A DNA stretch of 64,000 nt from Thalassotalea_H sp040779345 (lineage in GTDB: Bacteria; Pseudomonadota; Gammaproteobacteria; Enterobacterales; Alteromonadaceae), in NCBI GenBank assembly GCA_040779345.1, contig JBFONU010000016.1, positions 24,399 to 88,398 of the forward strand, in the 5' to 3' direction. Position numbers and translations under genes: made by a program. Positions within the stretch are counted from its first letter, which is position 1. Every line of letters starts with the position of its first letter. This document shows positions 1-8,673 of this stretch, one piece after another. The notes beneath the pieces were generated by a model. It made no database searches, had not been told where the DNA came from, and was given only the letters and a program-made list of their open reading frames with translations.

Positions 1-2
1 CG

Positions 3-557
3 ACTGCCGCTAATTATTTGAATAAAATTGGTTGGCAACCAAATGAACGTTGGGGAAGAGAGGTACTTTTACCCGAGCATTTTGATTTTGAATCAATCGT
101 TTATGATCAGCGTTATCCATTATCAACTTTTAAAGCCCTTGGAATAAAACAAGTCAATGGCAATCGCTTACCAGACTATAAAATAGATGCTGAACTTGTG
201 TTACCTAATGGTCATCAAGGGCATGCGTTTTTAGTTTATCGAAACTTTGATGTCATCATGGATTGGAATTTATCGAAAAATTATGCGCTTTCAGTGGGGA
301 TCCTTGCTGATAAATTGATTGGCGCTGCTGGCATTCGCACGATTAAAAACCCTCAACCACTTTCGTTTAGTCGTAAAAAAATGCAACAACTCCAAGCTAA
401 GCTAAATGAGTTAGGCTATGAAACAGGAAAGCCCGATGGTATTTGGGGGTCTAATAGTCGAAAAGCGATCAGAGCATTTCAAATTGAGCAAAAGCTGATA
501 GCGGATGGTTTCCCTAATCAAGAGGTTTTTCAATCATTAGGCTTGTCACAAAGCTAA
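3..557 (+). CDS. Lytic murein transglycosylase, C-terminal part (5' end outside window)
   Basis: The reading frame is open to the left edge of the window, so only the last ~185 residues are present. What is visible matches the C-terminal half of MltB-type (SLT_2) lytic transglycosylases, which cleave peptidoglycan glycan strands in the periplasm: the stretch NKIGW...RWGREVLLP, then a domain ending in VIMDWNLSKNYALSVGILADKL. It is followed by a PG_binding_1-type domain over about the last 60 residues (LQAKLNELGYETGKPDGIWG...AIRAFQ). The complete gene at 22375-23424 is a paralogue that ends at the SSVGHLSDRI position and lacks the peptidoglycan-binding tail. The catalytic Glu lies outside the window. 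A 10-bp inverted repeat (552-561 with 578-587) overlaps the stop codon. Confidence 0.85.
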   Translation, partial: TAANYLNKIGWQPNERWGREVLLPEHFDFESIVYDQRYPLSTFKALGIKQVNGNRLPDYKIDAELVLPNGHQGHAFLVYRNFDVIMDWNLSKNYALSVGILADKLIGAAGIRTIKNPQPLSFSRKKMQQLQAKLNELGYETGKPDGIWGSNSRKAIRAFQIEQKLIADGFPNQEVFQSLGLSQS

Positions 558-857
558 GAAATGTTCACTAAGACTTTTTTCTTAGCTCAACTAGAAAAAT
601 ACCTTAGTACAACCCATACGTGGTTTACCTGCATGAAACCACTGTAGTAGTTACGGTATAAAGGCAAAAAAGAGTGATGAAAACACAAGGTTTGGCGAGT
701 GAGTTAATGAGTAAATTAATGAGTAAAAGAAAGATAATGTGTTTTTTCTCGTGAATAATTTACGTTTCACAACGAAAGGCGCTATTCCCACGGTTTAACA
801 CTTGATATAATGCCGCGCAATTACATTTAAATTTTCTTTTTGATAGAGGTTCTGCGG
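558..857. other. Intergenic region before glnS, with likely glnS promoter
   Basis: No gene is seen in these 300 bases. A consensus -10 element TATAAT sits at 806-811 and is followed by a GC-rich discriminator (GCCGCGC), the pattern of promoters under stringent control. No good -35 is seen at 17 bp (TATTCC at 783-788). A small 7-bp hairpin (GTGGTTT 620-626 with AAACCAC 636-642) is also present and has no assigned role. Confidence 0.55.
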
Positions 858-2528
858 ATGTCGGCAGCTGAAAACCGTCCAACAAATTTTATACGCCAAA
901 TAATTGATGCTGATCTGGCAAGTGGTAAACACACCAGTGTGCAGACGCGTTTTCCCCCTGAGCCTAATGGTTATCTTCATATCGGCCATGCCAAAGCGAT
1001 TTGTTTAAACTTTGGTATCGCAGAAGATTATAAAGGGCTTTGTAATTTACGTTTTGATGATACTAATCCTGAAAAAGAAGATATTGATTACGTTATCTCT
1101 ATTCAAGAAGATGTTAAATGGTTAGGTTTTCAATGGGCAGGCGATGTCCATTATTCCTCTGACTATTTTGACCAACTACATGCCTATGCCGTTGAATTGA
1201 TTGAAAAAGGCTTAGCGTATGTTTGTTTTCTTAATAGTGATGAGTCTCGTGAATACCGTGGCACATTAAAAGCTCCGGGGAAAAATAGTCCTTATCGTGA
1301 TACTTCTGTTGAAGGAAATTTAGCACTTTTCGACAAAATGAAAAACGGCGAATTCAAAGAAGGTGAATGTTCGCTGCGCGCTAAAATAGATATGTCTTCA
1401 AGTTTTATGTGTATGCGTGACCCGATTATTTATCGTGTTAGGTTTGCTCATCATCATCAAACAGGAGATAAATGGTGCATTTACCCAATGTACGATTTTA
1501 CTCATTGTTTGTCAGACGCTATTGAAGGTATCACGCATTCACTTTGTACCTTGGAGTTTCAAGATAATCGTCGTTTATATGATTGGGTGCTTCAAAATGT
1601 CTCTATTGATGTGACACCACATCAGTATGAGTCTTCACGTTTAAACCTTGAATATACAGTAATGAGTAAACGTAAACTCAATTCTCTTGTTGAAGAAAAG
1701 CTAGTCAATGGCTGGGACGATCCTCGTATGCCAACCATCGCAGCATTTCGCCGACGTGGTTATACACCAGCTTCGTTAAGAGAGTTTTGTAAACGTATCG
1801 GCGTGACTAAAATGGATAACACCATTGAAATGGGTGTGCTTGAAGCGTGTATTCGTGAAGACTTAAATGATAACGCACCGCGAGCGATGGCAGTGCTTGA
1901 TCCGATAAAACTGGTGATTGAAAACTATCCTGAAGGGCAAGTTGAAGAACTGACGATAAAGAATCACCCAAGTGATGAAAGCCAAGGAAGTCGTATTGTT
2001 CCTTTCTCAAAAGAGCTTTACATCGAAGCTGAAGATTTTCGTGAAGAAGCAAATAAAAAATATAAGCGTTTAGTGATTGATAAAGCGGTACGTTTACGCG
2101 GCGCTTATGTGATCACAGCCGTTCGTTGTGATAAAGACGAAGAAGGGAAAGTAACAACGGTTTATTGTACTTACAATGAAGATACTTTAGGTAAGAACCC
2201 CGAAGATGGCACTAAACCTAAAGGTGTTATTCACTGGGTATCGGCTGAGCAAAGTGTTAATGCTGAAATTCGTTTGTATGACCGATTGTTTACTGTCGCC
2301 AATCCTGCCGCTGAAGATGATTTTCATGCCGTGATAAACCCAGAATCATTAGTTACGATTAGTCACGCTAAAGTGGAACCTTCATTAGTAAATGCTCAGC
2401 CAGAGCAAGCATTTCAATTTGAGCGTCAAGGTTATTTTTGTTTAGATAACAAAGAAGCAACAGCGGACAGACTCGTTTTTAATCGTACCGTTGGCTTACG
2501 TGATACTTGGGCTAAAATCGCTAACTAG
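858..2528 (+). CDS. glnS: Glutaminyl-tRNA synthetase
   Basis: A class I aminoacyl-tRNA synthetase that charges tRNA-Gln with glutamine in the cytoplasm. The signature HIGH is at residues 41-44, after RFPPEPNGYL, and a KMSKS-type loop (VMSKRKL) lies near residue 270. The C-terminal half has the two beta-barrel anticodon-binding domains typical of GlnRS. The ATG at 858 is chosen because AGAGGT lies about 9 bases upstream; this gives 556 aa, close to the ~554 aa of the E. coli enzyme. An in-frame TTG at 840 would add six residues without a ribosome site. It is probably transcribed alone from the TATAAT at 806-811. Confidence 0.97.
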   Translation: MSAAENRPTNFIRQIIDADLASGKHTSVQTRFPPEPNGYLHIGHAKAICLNFGIAEDYKGLCNLRFDDTNPEKEDIDYVISIQEDVKWLGFQWAGDVHYSSDYFDQLHAYAVELIEKGLAYVCFLNSDESREYRGTLKAPGKNSPYRDTSVEGNLALFDKMKNGEFKEGECSLRAKIDMSSSFMCMRDPIIYRVRFAHHHQTGDKWCIYPMYDFTHCLSDAIEGITHSLCTLEFQDNRRLYDWVLQNVSIDVTPHQYESSRLNLEYTVMSKRKLNSLVEEKLVNGWDDPRMPTIAAFRRRGYTPASLREFCKRIGVTKMDNTIEMGVLEACIREDLNDNAPRAMAVLDPIKLVIENYPEGQVEELTIKNHPSDESQGSRIVPFSKELYIEAEDFREEANKKYKRLVIDKAVRLRGAYVITAVRCDKDEEGKVTTVYCTYNEDTLGKNPEDGTKPKGVIHWVSAEQSVNAEIRLYDRLFTVANPAAEDDFHAVINPESLVTISHAKVEPSLVNAQPEQAFQFERQGYFCLDNKEATADRLVFNRTVGLRDTWAKIAN

Positions 2529-2565
2529 GCTCGGCTAAATTGCCAAGAGTAAATTTTTGTTCATA

Positions 2566-2610
2566 GCACCATGACATATTATTGGTTGATATACCGATAT
2601 GTCATGGTGC
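2566..2610. repeat. 14-bp perfect inverted repeat between glnS and the YdeI-like gene
   Basis: GCACCATGACATAT at 2566-2579 is repeated in perfect inverted form (ATATGTCATGGTGC) at 2597-2610 around a 17-base loop. No T-run follows at once (the nearest is at 2621-2625), so it is not a typical terminator. It could be an mRNA-end hairpin for glnS or a large operator. Its position argues against the upstream start codon at 2582 for the next gene. Confidence 0.8.
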
Positions 2611-2647
2611 GGTTAACCTCTTTTTCATGCTCTCAAGAGGTAACTTC

Positions 2648-3220
2648 ATGCCTGAAACCGATCCATTCACGATGAAGACTTTTGAAACACCAGAATGCCT
2701 CGGTGATTGGCTTAAATTGCATCACGCCTGTGAAGATGAATTATGGATAAAAATATATAAAAAAAACACTGGGATCCTCAGTGTTACTTGGGATGATGTT
2801 GTGATCGAGGCTATATGTTGGGGCTGGATTGATGGCATTAAAAAGTCAATTGATGAGCAATCCTATCTTCAGCGTATTACGCCAAGAAAAGCGCGAAGTA
2901 ACTGGTCTAAAAGAAACACAAAGCACGCTGAGCGTTTGATAAAAGAAAACCGGGTGATGGAGCCTGGACTTGTGCAAATTCGATCGGCAAAAGCGGATGG
3001 TCGTTGGGACAACGCCTATGTGGCGAGTGAAATAGAAGTGCCAGAAGACTTTTTAATCGCTGTGAACAGTAAGCCAGATGCTAAAGCATTTTATCGTACC
3101 CTTAATAAATCGAGCCGATATGTCATCGCTTATGGATTAACAAGTGCCAAAAAGCCTGAAACTAGACAAAGGCGCTTTGAAAAGTTTATCAATATGCTTA
3201 TTGACGAAGAAAAGCCCTAG
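2648..3220 (+). CDS. YdeI/OmpD-associated family protein
   Basis: A 190-residue soluble protein of the YdeI/OmdA family (bacteriocin-protection-like). The family features are the N-terminal DUF1801-like part with WGWIDG and ITPRKARSNWSKRN, and a C-terminal segment rich in Arg/Lys ending ...SAKKPETRQRRFEKFINML. In E. coli a related protein has been linked to antimicrobial-peptide resistance, but the biochemical role is not settled. The start at ATG 2648 is chosen because AAGAGGT lies just upstream at 2634-2640. An in-frame start at 2582 would lie inside the loop of a 14-bp inverted repeat. It stands alone, with no obvious partners. Confidence 0.8.
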   Translation: MPETDPFTMKTFETPECLGDWLKLHHACEDELWIKIYKKNTGILSVTWDDVVIEAICWGWIDGIKKSIDEQSYLQRITPRKARSNWSKRNTKHAERLIKENRVMEPGLVQIRSAKADGRWDNAYVASEIEVPEDFLIAVNSKPDAKAFYRTLNKSSRYVIAYGLTSAKKPETRQRRFEKFINMLIDEEKP

Positions 3221-3329
3221 AAAGTAGAATTTGGCGTGGAAGCGTCTTTAACAAGGATATAACCGTTTTTCTCGCACGGTTACTGTTTATTGTTCTGATA
3301 ACGAAAAGTTAGTTTGAAAAGGAGTTTTG

Positions 3330-4409
3330 ATGAAAGAAAGAGCAACAGGATTTGATCTAGCCAGAACGTTAGCGATATTTGGAATGGTGATTGTTAATTT
3401 TAAAATTGCCATGAATGCTACTACGGGGAGCTCAGTTTTGATGAGTTTCTCCGAAATTTTTGAAGGGCGGGCATCCGCGCTGTTTGTTATTCTTGCTGGC
3501 GTAGGTGTCACTTTTTTAACTAATAAAGCAAGAGCATCTATAGATAGTTCAGTGATTCTTAACGGCCGATTATCATTGCTCAAACGAGGTTTGCTACTGA
3601 TTTTTTTCGGGCTAATTTACACGCCCATATGGCCAGCCGATATTCTTCATTTTTATGGTTTTTATTTCTTAATTGCTTCCTTAATTTTTAGGGTTAATGA
3701 TAAAACTCTCTTGTTGATCTCACTTATCATCATGTTGGTATTTCCAAGTTTACTGATCTTTTTTAATTATGAGCAAAACTGGGACTGGCAATCATTAACC
3801 TATGAAAATTTTTGGTCTGTTGATGGCATGATCAGGCATATTATTTTTAACGGTTTCCATCCTGTATTTCCTTGGGCAGCTTTCTTAGTGTTTGGGATAT
3901 GGCTGGGCAGACAAGATTTAACTGAAAAGGTGACAAAAAATAGGTTACTGATATCTTCTGCGATGATTTTTATTATTATTGAGAGTCTGTTTTATTGGTT
4001 AAGGCTGACCTTTGCTGATGGAGTTTCGTTAGGCATGACAAGTGAAGAGGCGACATTTCTTTTATCAACATCGATAATACCTCCTTTACCCCAATACATT
4101 ATTTCTGCTACAAGTTCTGCGGTGATTGTCATTATTGCCTGTGTGTATGTTTCAGATATGTTTGCAAAAAATAAGTTACTTAAATGGCTTGCTCAGACAG
4201 GGCAATTATCGTTAACCCTCTATGTTGCTCATGTTATTTTTGGTATGGGTTTGCTTGAATCAATGGGCTGGCTAACCAATCAAACCATTGATTTTTCGCT
4301 GTTTAGTGCGTTAACTTTTTCTGTTTGCGCAATATTCTTTAGCGTTATATGGCTTAAATATTTTAAATCAGGGCCTTTAGAGTGGCTGTTTCGTAGAGTG
4401 TCACGTTAA
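3330..4409 (+). CDS. DUF418 family membrane protein (YeiB-like)
   Basis: A 359-residue polytopic inner-membrane protein of the DUF418/YeiB group. It begins with the family opening RATGFDLARTLAIFGMVIVNF, has about 8-10 hydrophobic helices, and ends with GPLEWLFRRVSR, which closely matches the C-terminal GPLEWLWR motif of DUF418. The family is related to membrane acyltransferases, but its substrate is not established. ATG 3330 follows AAGGAG (3319-3324) at good spacing; the TTG at 3327 is ignored. No operon partner is evident, as the next gene begins 91 bases on. Confidence 0.85.
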   Translation: MKERATGFDLARTLAIFGMVIVNFKIAMNATTGSSVLMSFSEIFEGRASALFVILAGVGVTFLTNKARASIDSSVILNGRLSLLKRGLLLIFFGLIYTPIWPADILHFYGFYFLIASLIFRVNDKTLLLISLIIMLVFPSLLIFFNYEQNWDWQSLTYENFWSVDGMIRHIIFNGFHPVFPWAAFLVFGIWLGRQDLTEKVTKNRLLISSAMIFIIIESLFYWLRLTFADGVSLGMTSEEATFLLSTSIIPPLPQYIISATSSAVIVIIACVYVSDMFAKNKLLKWLAQTGQLSLTLYVAHVIFGMGLLESMGWLTNQTIDFSLFSALTFSVCAIFFSVIWLKYFKSGPLEWLFRRVSR

Positions 4410-4500
4410 TAAAATATGCAAAAAACAAGTACATATTTTGGCCGTCAAAATAAGGTAGTTAGTTGATTTAATTAATTTGTTTTTTTAAGAGAGTGTGTAC

Positions 4501-5121
4501 GTGGATTTATTTGTATTAGCGCTATTTTTACCTGCTTGCTTTGCTTTAAATATGATACCTGGCCCCAATAATTTACTTTCTATGGCTAATGGTCGACGAT
4601 ATGGTTTTAAGTATGCCGTTGTAGCAGGATTGGGTAGGATCGTTGCCTTTGTTGTTATGATTTTTATTGCTGCTTCTGGCTTGGCTGCGATCCTTTACGC
4701 TTCAGAAACTATTTTTTTTACCATCAAAGTGGCGGGTGGTGTTTATTTATTTTGGGTTGCTTTTAACTTATGGAGATCTAACGAGTTAGCAAATGAAAAG
4801 CAAATGCCAAACCACACTAGTATGTTCTCGTTGGCCAAACAGGAATTTTTTTTAGCGGCAGGCAACCCCAAAGCTATATTAATTTTTACGGCATTTCTTC
4901 CGCAGTTTATAGATCCTGCTTTAGACACTGGCGATCAGTTCTTCACGTTAGGATTAATCTTCTTATCTTTAGAGTTAATCGCGATTTCTCTTTATGCTTC
5001 GTTTGGTTTGTATTTGCGTCACTGGTTCTCACAACCAAGTATGAGAAAGTGTTTTAATCGTTGTTGTGCATTTTTTATCGGCGCTATTGGGCTCAGCTTA
5101 TTCATCGATAGGAAAGTGTAA
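4501..5121 (+). CDS. LysE/RhtB family amino-acid exporter
   Basis: A ~206-residue inner-membrane protein with about six hydrophobic helices. It carries the LysE/RhtB signature near the N-terminus (MIPGPNNLLSMANGRRYGFKYAVVAGLGR) and the internal GNPKAILIFTAFLPQFI motif. The family exports amino acids or homoserine lactones; the substrate cannot be read from sequence. GTG 4501 is preferred over GTG 4495 because AAGAGAG at 4487-4493 lies seven bases before 4501 and would be too close to 4495. Single gene, GTG start. Confidence 0.9.
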   Translation: MDLFVLALFLPACFALNMIPGPNNLLSMANGRRYGFKYAVVAGLGRIVAFVVMIFIAASGLAAILYASETIFFTIKVAGGVYLFWVAFNLWRSNELANEKQMPNHTSMFSLAKQEFFLAAGNPKAILIFTAFLPQFIDPALDTGDQFFTLGLIFLSLELIAISLYASFGLYLRHWFSQPSMRKCFNRCCAFFIGAIGLSLFIDRKV

Positions 5122-5208
5122 AACCTAGAAAACCGTGGATGAAAATAAAGCCTTGGTTGATATTTAATCAAATATAAATTAAGTTAATGTTACTAGGGAG
5201 AGTCAATT

Positions 5209-5397
5209 ATGAAAAACGTAAAATTTATCTATGTGTATTTCTTATCAGGTGTTCTTTTTTTGATCACTGCTGGTGCTTTTTATTCAACGCAAAATACTAA
5301 CCTTACGCCAGTGTTTGCAAGTATTGGTTTCGCTATTATTGCAATTAGCTTTGTATTGTTAAGTCAGCACCACAGCTGTAAAAAACAAAAAAAGTAG
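5209..5397 (+). CDS. Small two-helix membrane protein, unknown function
   Basis: A 62-residue ORF with a good ribosome site (AGGGAGAG about 8 bases before ATG 5209). It encodes two hydrophobic stretches (VYFLSGVLFLITAGAFY and VFASIGFAIIAISFVLL) and a short basic tail ending HHSCKKQKK. This layout fits a small inner-membrane protein with two helices and a cytoplasmic positively charged end. I do not recognise the family. It is isolated between the LysE exporter and a 317-base intergenic gap. Confidence 0.65.
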   Translation: MKNVKFIYVYFLSGVLFLITAGAFYSTQNTNLTPVFASIGFAIIAISFVLLSQHHSCKKQKK

Positions 5398-5714
5398 TCA
5401 CACAATAGCTTATCAGTTTATATCAACGGCTAATGTATTGTTGGTAGTATTCAGTTGTAACTATATCTGTAAATTCACCTGAGAAATTTTTCAGGTGAAT
5501 CCCATTTTCAAAGTAATTATCATCTAATGAAGAGCGTTATAGTCGTAAGCTTTTCAAAATAAAAATATTTTTTATCCATCATAACAATGCCTTGCTGCTT
5601 TAAATAATAAAAACGCTATATAAACTGTGTAAGTTTATTATGCGGTGATCTGTAGCTGTTTAATAATGAGTAAAGTTTATACAATCATTTTACCCTCTAC
5701 ATTAGTGAATCATT
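5398..5714. other. Intergenic gap with one perfect hairpin
   Basis: No gene is seen here. The only clear structure is a perfect 10-bp inverted repeat, ATTCACCTGA at 5473-5482 with TCAGGTGAAT at 5491-5500 and an 8-base loop. It lacks a following U-run on either strand, so it may be a weak mRNA-end structure of the small membrane gene or a protein-binding palindrome. The rest is AT-rich. Confidence 0.6.
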
Positions 5715-6581
5715 ATGTTTAAAAAACTCGTGCCATTTGTATTTGTTTTATTGTGGAGTACTGGTTTTATTGGCGCTAAATATGGCTTACCTTACGCATC
5801 AACAGGCGACTTTCTTTCCATTAGAACGTTTGCGAATATCGCTGTTTTTATCTTGTTAATTGTAATTTTTAAACAACCCAAACTAACAACCAAACAAATT
5901 GCGCATACTATGGTGACTGGTTTACTTATACATGGAGCCTATTTAGGTGGTGTATTTGCAGCGATTGAAAGTGGTACTCCAGCAGGATTAACAGCGATTA
6001 TTGTTGGCTTGCAGCCTTTATTTACCGCCGTTTTAGCGATAATTATCTTTAAAGAACAAGTTACTCCCTTTCAGTGGGCGGCACTTCTTTTAGGGATGAC
6101 AGGGTTAGTATTGGTGGTTTCAGACAGTTTAGCGTTGTCAACTATTTCAAGTCAGGCGATAAGCTACGCTTTTGTGGCGTTAATTGGTATCACCTGTGGT
6201 ACTTTATATCAAAAGCGATTTTGCCAAAAGCAACCATTATTACCTTCCGTGTGTTGGCAGTACGTTGCCAGTTTACTGGTCTTTCTACCTTTAATGTTAG
6301 GTGAACATAGTCAAGCGATTATTTGGCATCATGAATTCATTTTTAGTCTAGCTTGGCTGGTTATTGCGTTATCTGTTGCGGCAGTATTATTACTGATGTA
6401 TATGGTTGAACAAGGTGATGCATCAAAAGTTACTGCCTACTTTTATCTCGTACCGCCAGCAACCGCTTTAGAAGCGTGGTTATTGTTTGATGAACAACTT
6501 GCCTTATCGACACTCTTTGGCATGCTATTATGTGCGTTAAGTGTTTATGTCGTCACTAAAAAGTCAATAAAAAGTCACTAA
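5715..6581 (+). CDS. EamA/DMT family transporter
   Basis: A 288-residue inner-membrane protein with about ten predicted helices in two EamA repeats, as in the drug/metabolite transporter superfamily. Typical pieces are the opening LVPFVFVLLWSTGFIGAKYGLPYA, the end of the first repeat (GLQPLFTAVLAIIIFKEQVTPFQWAALLLGMTGLVLV), and the matching motif of the second repeat (YLVPPATALEAWLLFDEQL). The substrate is unknown; members export amino acids, purines or other metabolites. The start has no strong Shine-Dalgarno site. The next gene begins 28 bases after its stop, so the two may be co-transcribed. Confidence 0.9.
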   Translation: MFKKLVPFVFVLLWSTGFIGAKYGLPYASTGDFLSIRTFANIAVFILLIVIFKQPKLTTKQIAHTMVTGLLIHGAYLGGVFAAIESGTPAGLTAIIVGLQPLFTAVLAIIIFKEQVTPFQWAALLLGMTGLVLVVSDSLALSTISSQAISYAFVALIGITCGTLYQKRFCQKQPLLPSVCWQYVASLLVFLPLMLGEHSQAIIWHHEFIFSLAWLVIALSVAAVLLLMYMVEQGDASKVTAYFYLVPPATALEAWLLFDEQLALSTLFGMLLCALSVYVVTKKSIKSH

Positions 6582-6609
6582 AATTAATCAACTGAAACAT
6601 AATATATAA

Positions 6610-7554
6610 ATGAATGAATTGAACCAAAAAAGTATAAAGAATATGCGAATAGCAATGATAGGTTTAGGTGACATAGCAATAAAGGCTTATTTGCCGTTAA
6701 TTGCTCGTCATCCGAGTATTGAGCCCATTTTATCAACACGTAATAAAGAAAAATTACATTCACTGGCAAAGCAATACCGCATCAATGAAACGTACAGCAC
6801 GTTAGTTGAGTTAATTGCAGCAAAACCTGATGCAGTAATGATCCACACCGCTACCGGCAGCCATTTTGAAATTGCTAAGCAGTTTTTAGACGCAGGGATC
6901 GCTTGTTTTGTTGATAAACCCTTGAGTTATCAATACACCGAGTGTGAAGAGCTAGTTAGCATAGCTAGAAGAACAAAAACGCCTTTATATGTTGGATTTA
7001 ATCGACGATTCGCACCACTTATTTCACCGTTAAGCACCACTGAAAATGTTCACATCCGTTGGCAAAAACATCGGGTAAACTTACCCGCTCAAGCGCGTGA
7101 ATTTATCTATGATGACTTTATTCATGTTGTTGATGGTTTGCGATATTTGTCAGTGTTTTCGCAACCAATCGATATAAAATTACTAAAAGTTACTCCCACT
7201 TATCACCATAATTTGTTATCCAGTATCCATTTTACCTATCCTATAAATGAGGTATTGATTGAAGGTCACATGAACAGATTATCTGGCGTGACAGAAGAAA
7301 GATTAGAAGTGTTTAGTGAAAATCAAAAAGTTGAAGTGAATAATCTAACGCATGGTTTTCTTTATCAAAATAGTAATGAAACACGGTTAAAATTTGATGA
7401 CTGGCAAAGCTATTTTTATACGCGAGGTTTTGTCGATATGATTGAAGATTGGTTAGAGGTTATCAAGCAGGGCTATTCAACAGATCAGCAGCTCGATGAT
7501 GTATTATCTTCTCACCAATTGTGCGAGTTAATTTTAAATCAAATTGAACAGTAA
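6610..7554 (+). CDS. Gfo/Idh/MocA family oxidoreductase
   Basis: A 314-residue NAD(P)-dependent oxidoreductase. An N-terminal Rossmann fold is shown by MRIAMIGLGDIA (residues 12-23). The family dinucleotide/catalytic motif is DKPLSYQYTECEEL, the usual EKP with Asp for Glu. The C-terminal half is the mixed alpha/beta substrate domain. The substrate (sugar, inositol or other polyol) cannot be inferred. The start could be ATG 6610 or the later ATG 6643, which begins directly at the Rossmann strand; neither has a good ribosome site. It lies 28 bases after the EamA transporter, a possible uptake/processing pair. Confidence 0.85.
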   Translation: MNELNQKSIKNMRIAMIGLGDIAIKAYLPLIARHPSIEPILSTRNKEKLHSLAKQYRINETYSTLVELIAAKPDAVMIHTATGSHFEIAKQFLDAGIACFVDKPLSYQYTECEELVSIARRTKTPLYVGFNRRFAPLISPLSTTENVHIRWQKHRVNLPAQAREFIYDDFIHVVDGLRYLSVFSQPIDIKLLKVTPTYHHNLLSSIHFTYPINEVLIEGHMNRLSGVTEERLEVFSENQKVEVNNLTHGFLYQNSNETRLKFDDWQSYFYTRGFVDMIEDWLEVIKQGYSTDQQLDDVLSSHQLCELILNQIEQ

Positions 7555-7683
7555 TTAGGGGATTTATCATTTTATTTTTTAATAATCCCTTGAATTCGAG
7601 AGATTAAGCCTTATTACTTTATCAGTGACATAATATGTCTTATGGTAAGTCGGACAAATAATAAATAAGTGGTGAGAGATAAA

Positions 7684-8331
7684 ATGGATATTTGGACACA
7701 ATTACTCAGTTTGATCAGTGAATCTATTACGATGCTATCAAGTCATTTTAGTGGTGATCAAGCGCTGGCTATCATTGCATTTACAGTACTAGTTAAATTT
7801 TTATTAATGCCATTTCAGTTAAAGTCCTCGATTAAAATGGCGAATAATAAGTCAGCGCTCGCAAAAATTAAGCCGCAACTTGATAACCTAAAGACTAAAT
7901 ATCAAGAGGATCCTCAATCACTGTTTAAGCAAACGTCAGCACTCTATAAAAAACATAATATAACCATGATTGATAAAGCCTCTTTGGCTAATATGGCGGT
8001 GCAAGGTGGCTTTGGTTTTGCCATGTTTCAAACGGTTAAAAGCTTGAGTTTATCGTCACCTTTTATGTGGATAGCGACTATTGCTAAACCCGATATGTTG
8101 TTGGCATTAGTGGTGGGGTTTTTAACGTATATTGCCACCATTGTTACCCCTGGAATGGCAGAGCAGAGTAATCAGCTGATTGTGTTATTGCCTGCACTGA
8201 TGAGTATTGTTGCGGTGGCAATGTTTCCATCGGCTCTGGGGTTATATTGGGCAACATCAAATGTTGTTACAATTTTTCAGTCTTTTATCGTTAAAGGATT
8301 ATTGAAAAAACAGGCACACGCTTTAGGCTAA
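7684..8331 (+). CDS. Short YidC/Oxa1-like membrane protein
   Basis: A 215-residue membrane protein with the core of the YidC/Oxa1/Alb3 insertase family. It has an N-terminal helix, VLVKFLLMPFQLKSSIKM, the cytoplasmic hairpin (SALAKIKPQLDNLKTKYQEDPQSLFKQTSALYKKHNI), then about four hydrophobic segments. It lacks the long periplasmic domain of proteobacterial YidC, and the usual GCLP motif after the hairpin is replaced (MIDKASLANM). It is therefore probably a specialised paralogue rather than the housekeeping insertase. Start at ATG 7684 with GAGAG about 7 bases upstream. A small membrane protein follows at 8387. Confidence 0.8.
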   Translation: MDIWTQLLSLISESITMLSSHFSGDQALAIIAFTVLVKFLLMPFQLKSSIKMANNKSALAKIKPQLDNLKTKYQEDPQSLFKQTSALYKKHNITMIDKASLANMAVQGGFGFAMFQTVKSLSLSSPFMWIATIAKPDMLLALVVGFLTYIATIVTPGMAEQSNQLIVLLPALMSIVAVAMFPSALGLYWATSNVVTIFQSFIVKGLLKKQAHALG

Positions 8332-8386
8332 TTATCTTGAGGTTAAAGACTATTGAGCTAATTATTTAGGGACAAAGGTGTTAATA

Positions 8387-8557
8387 ATGAAAAACGCTAA
8401 AGATGATACTAAAAATACTTTGTTAATGTTGACTGGGTTTTTAACCGAAAGTGCGCTGTTAGAATCAATGTGTCGCTCTAAAACCTTAACGATCATGGTG
8501 GTTGTTATGCTCTGTATATTTACTGGACTAGGTTATTTTTTATATACTTTTACCTAA
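8387..8557 (+). CDS. Small single-helix membrane protein, unknown
   Basis: A 56-codon ORF, easily missed because of its size. AAGGTG ends six bases before ATG 8387, a well-placed ribosome site. The product has a polar N-terminal half (MKNAKDDTKN...SALLESMCRSK) and one hydrophobic C-terminal helix (TIMVVVMLCIFTGLGYFLY). It lies 55 bases after the short YidC-like gene and before the shared terminator at 8602-8631, so the two genes probably share a transcript. No family recognised. Confidence 0.55.
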   Translation: MKNAKDDTKNTLLMLTGFLTESALLESMCRSKTLTIMVVVMLCIFTGLGYFLYTFT

Positions 8558-8601
8558 GGTAATAAAATGACTTATTTTTCAGGTTAAAGGGTTGAATATA
8601 A

Positions 8602-8631
8602 AAAGCCAGCGGGTGCTGACCCGCTGGCTTT
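8602..8631 (-). terminator. Bidirectional rho-independent terminator ending the trp operon
   Basis: An 11-bp perfect GC-rich stem (AGCCAGCGGGT 8604-8614 with ACCCGCTGGCT 8619-8629, loop GCTG) is flanked by A and T runs on both sides. It therefore works for trpA on the minus strand and for the small genes arriving on the plus strand. Confidence 0.92.
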
Positions 8632-8673
8632 CATTTTTTATAAAAAAAATCACTTTACGTTAAAATTTTTACG

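Noticed and set aside
4411..4439. AAAATATG / CATATTTT inverted repeat after the DUF418 gene as a terminator
   Set aside because: AT-only 8-bp stem with a long loop and no T-run; too weak to call.
8602..8631. trp terminator as a possible riboswitch element
   Set aside because: It is a simple bidirectional hairpin with flanking T-runs and no conserved aptamer.
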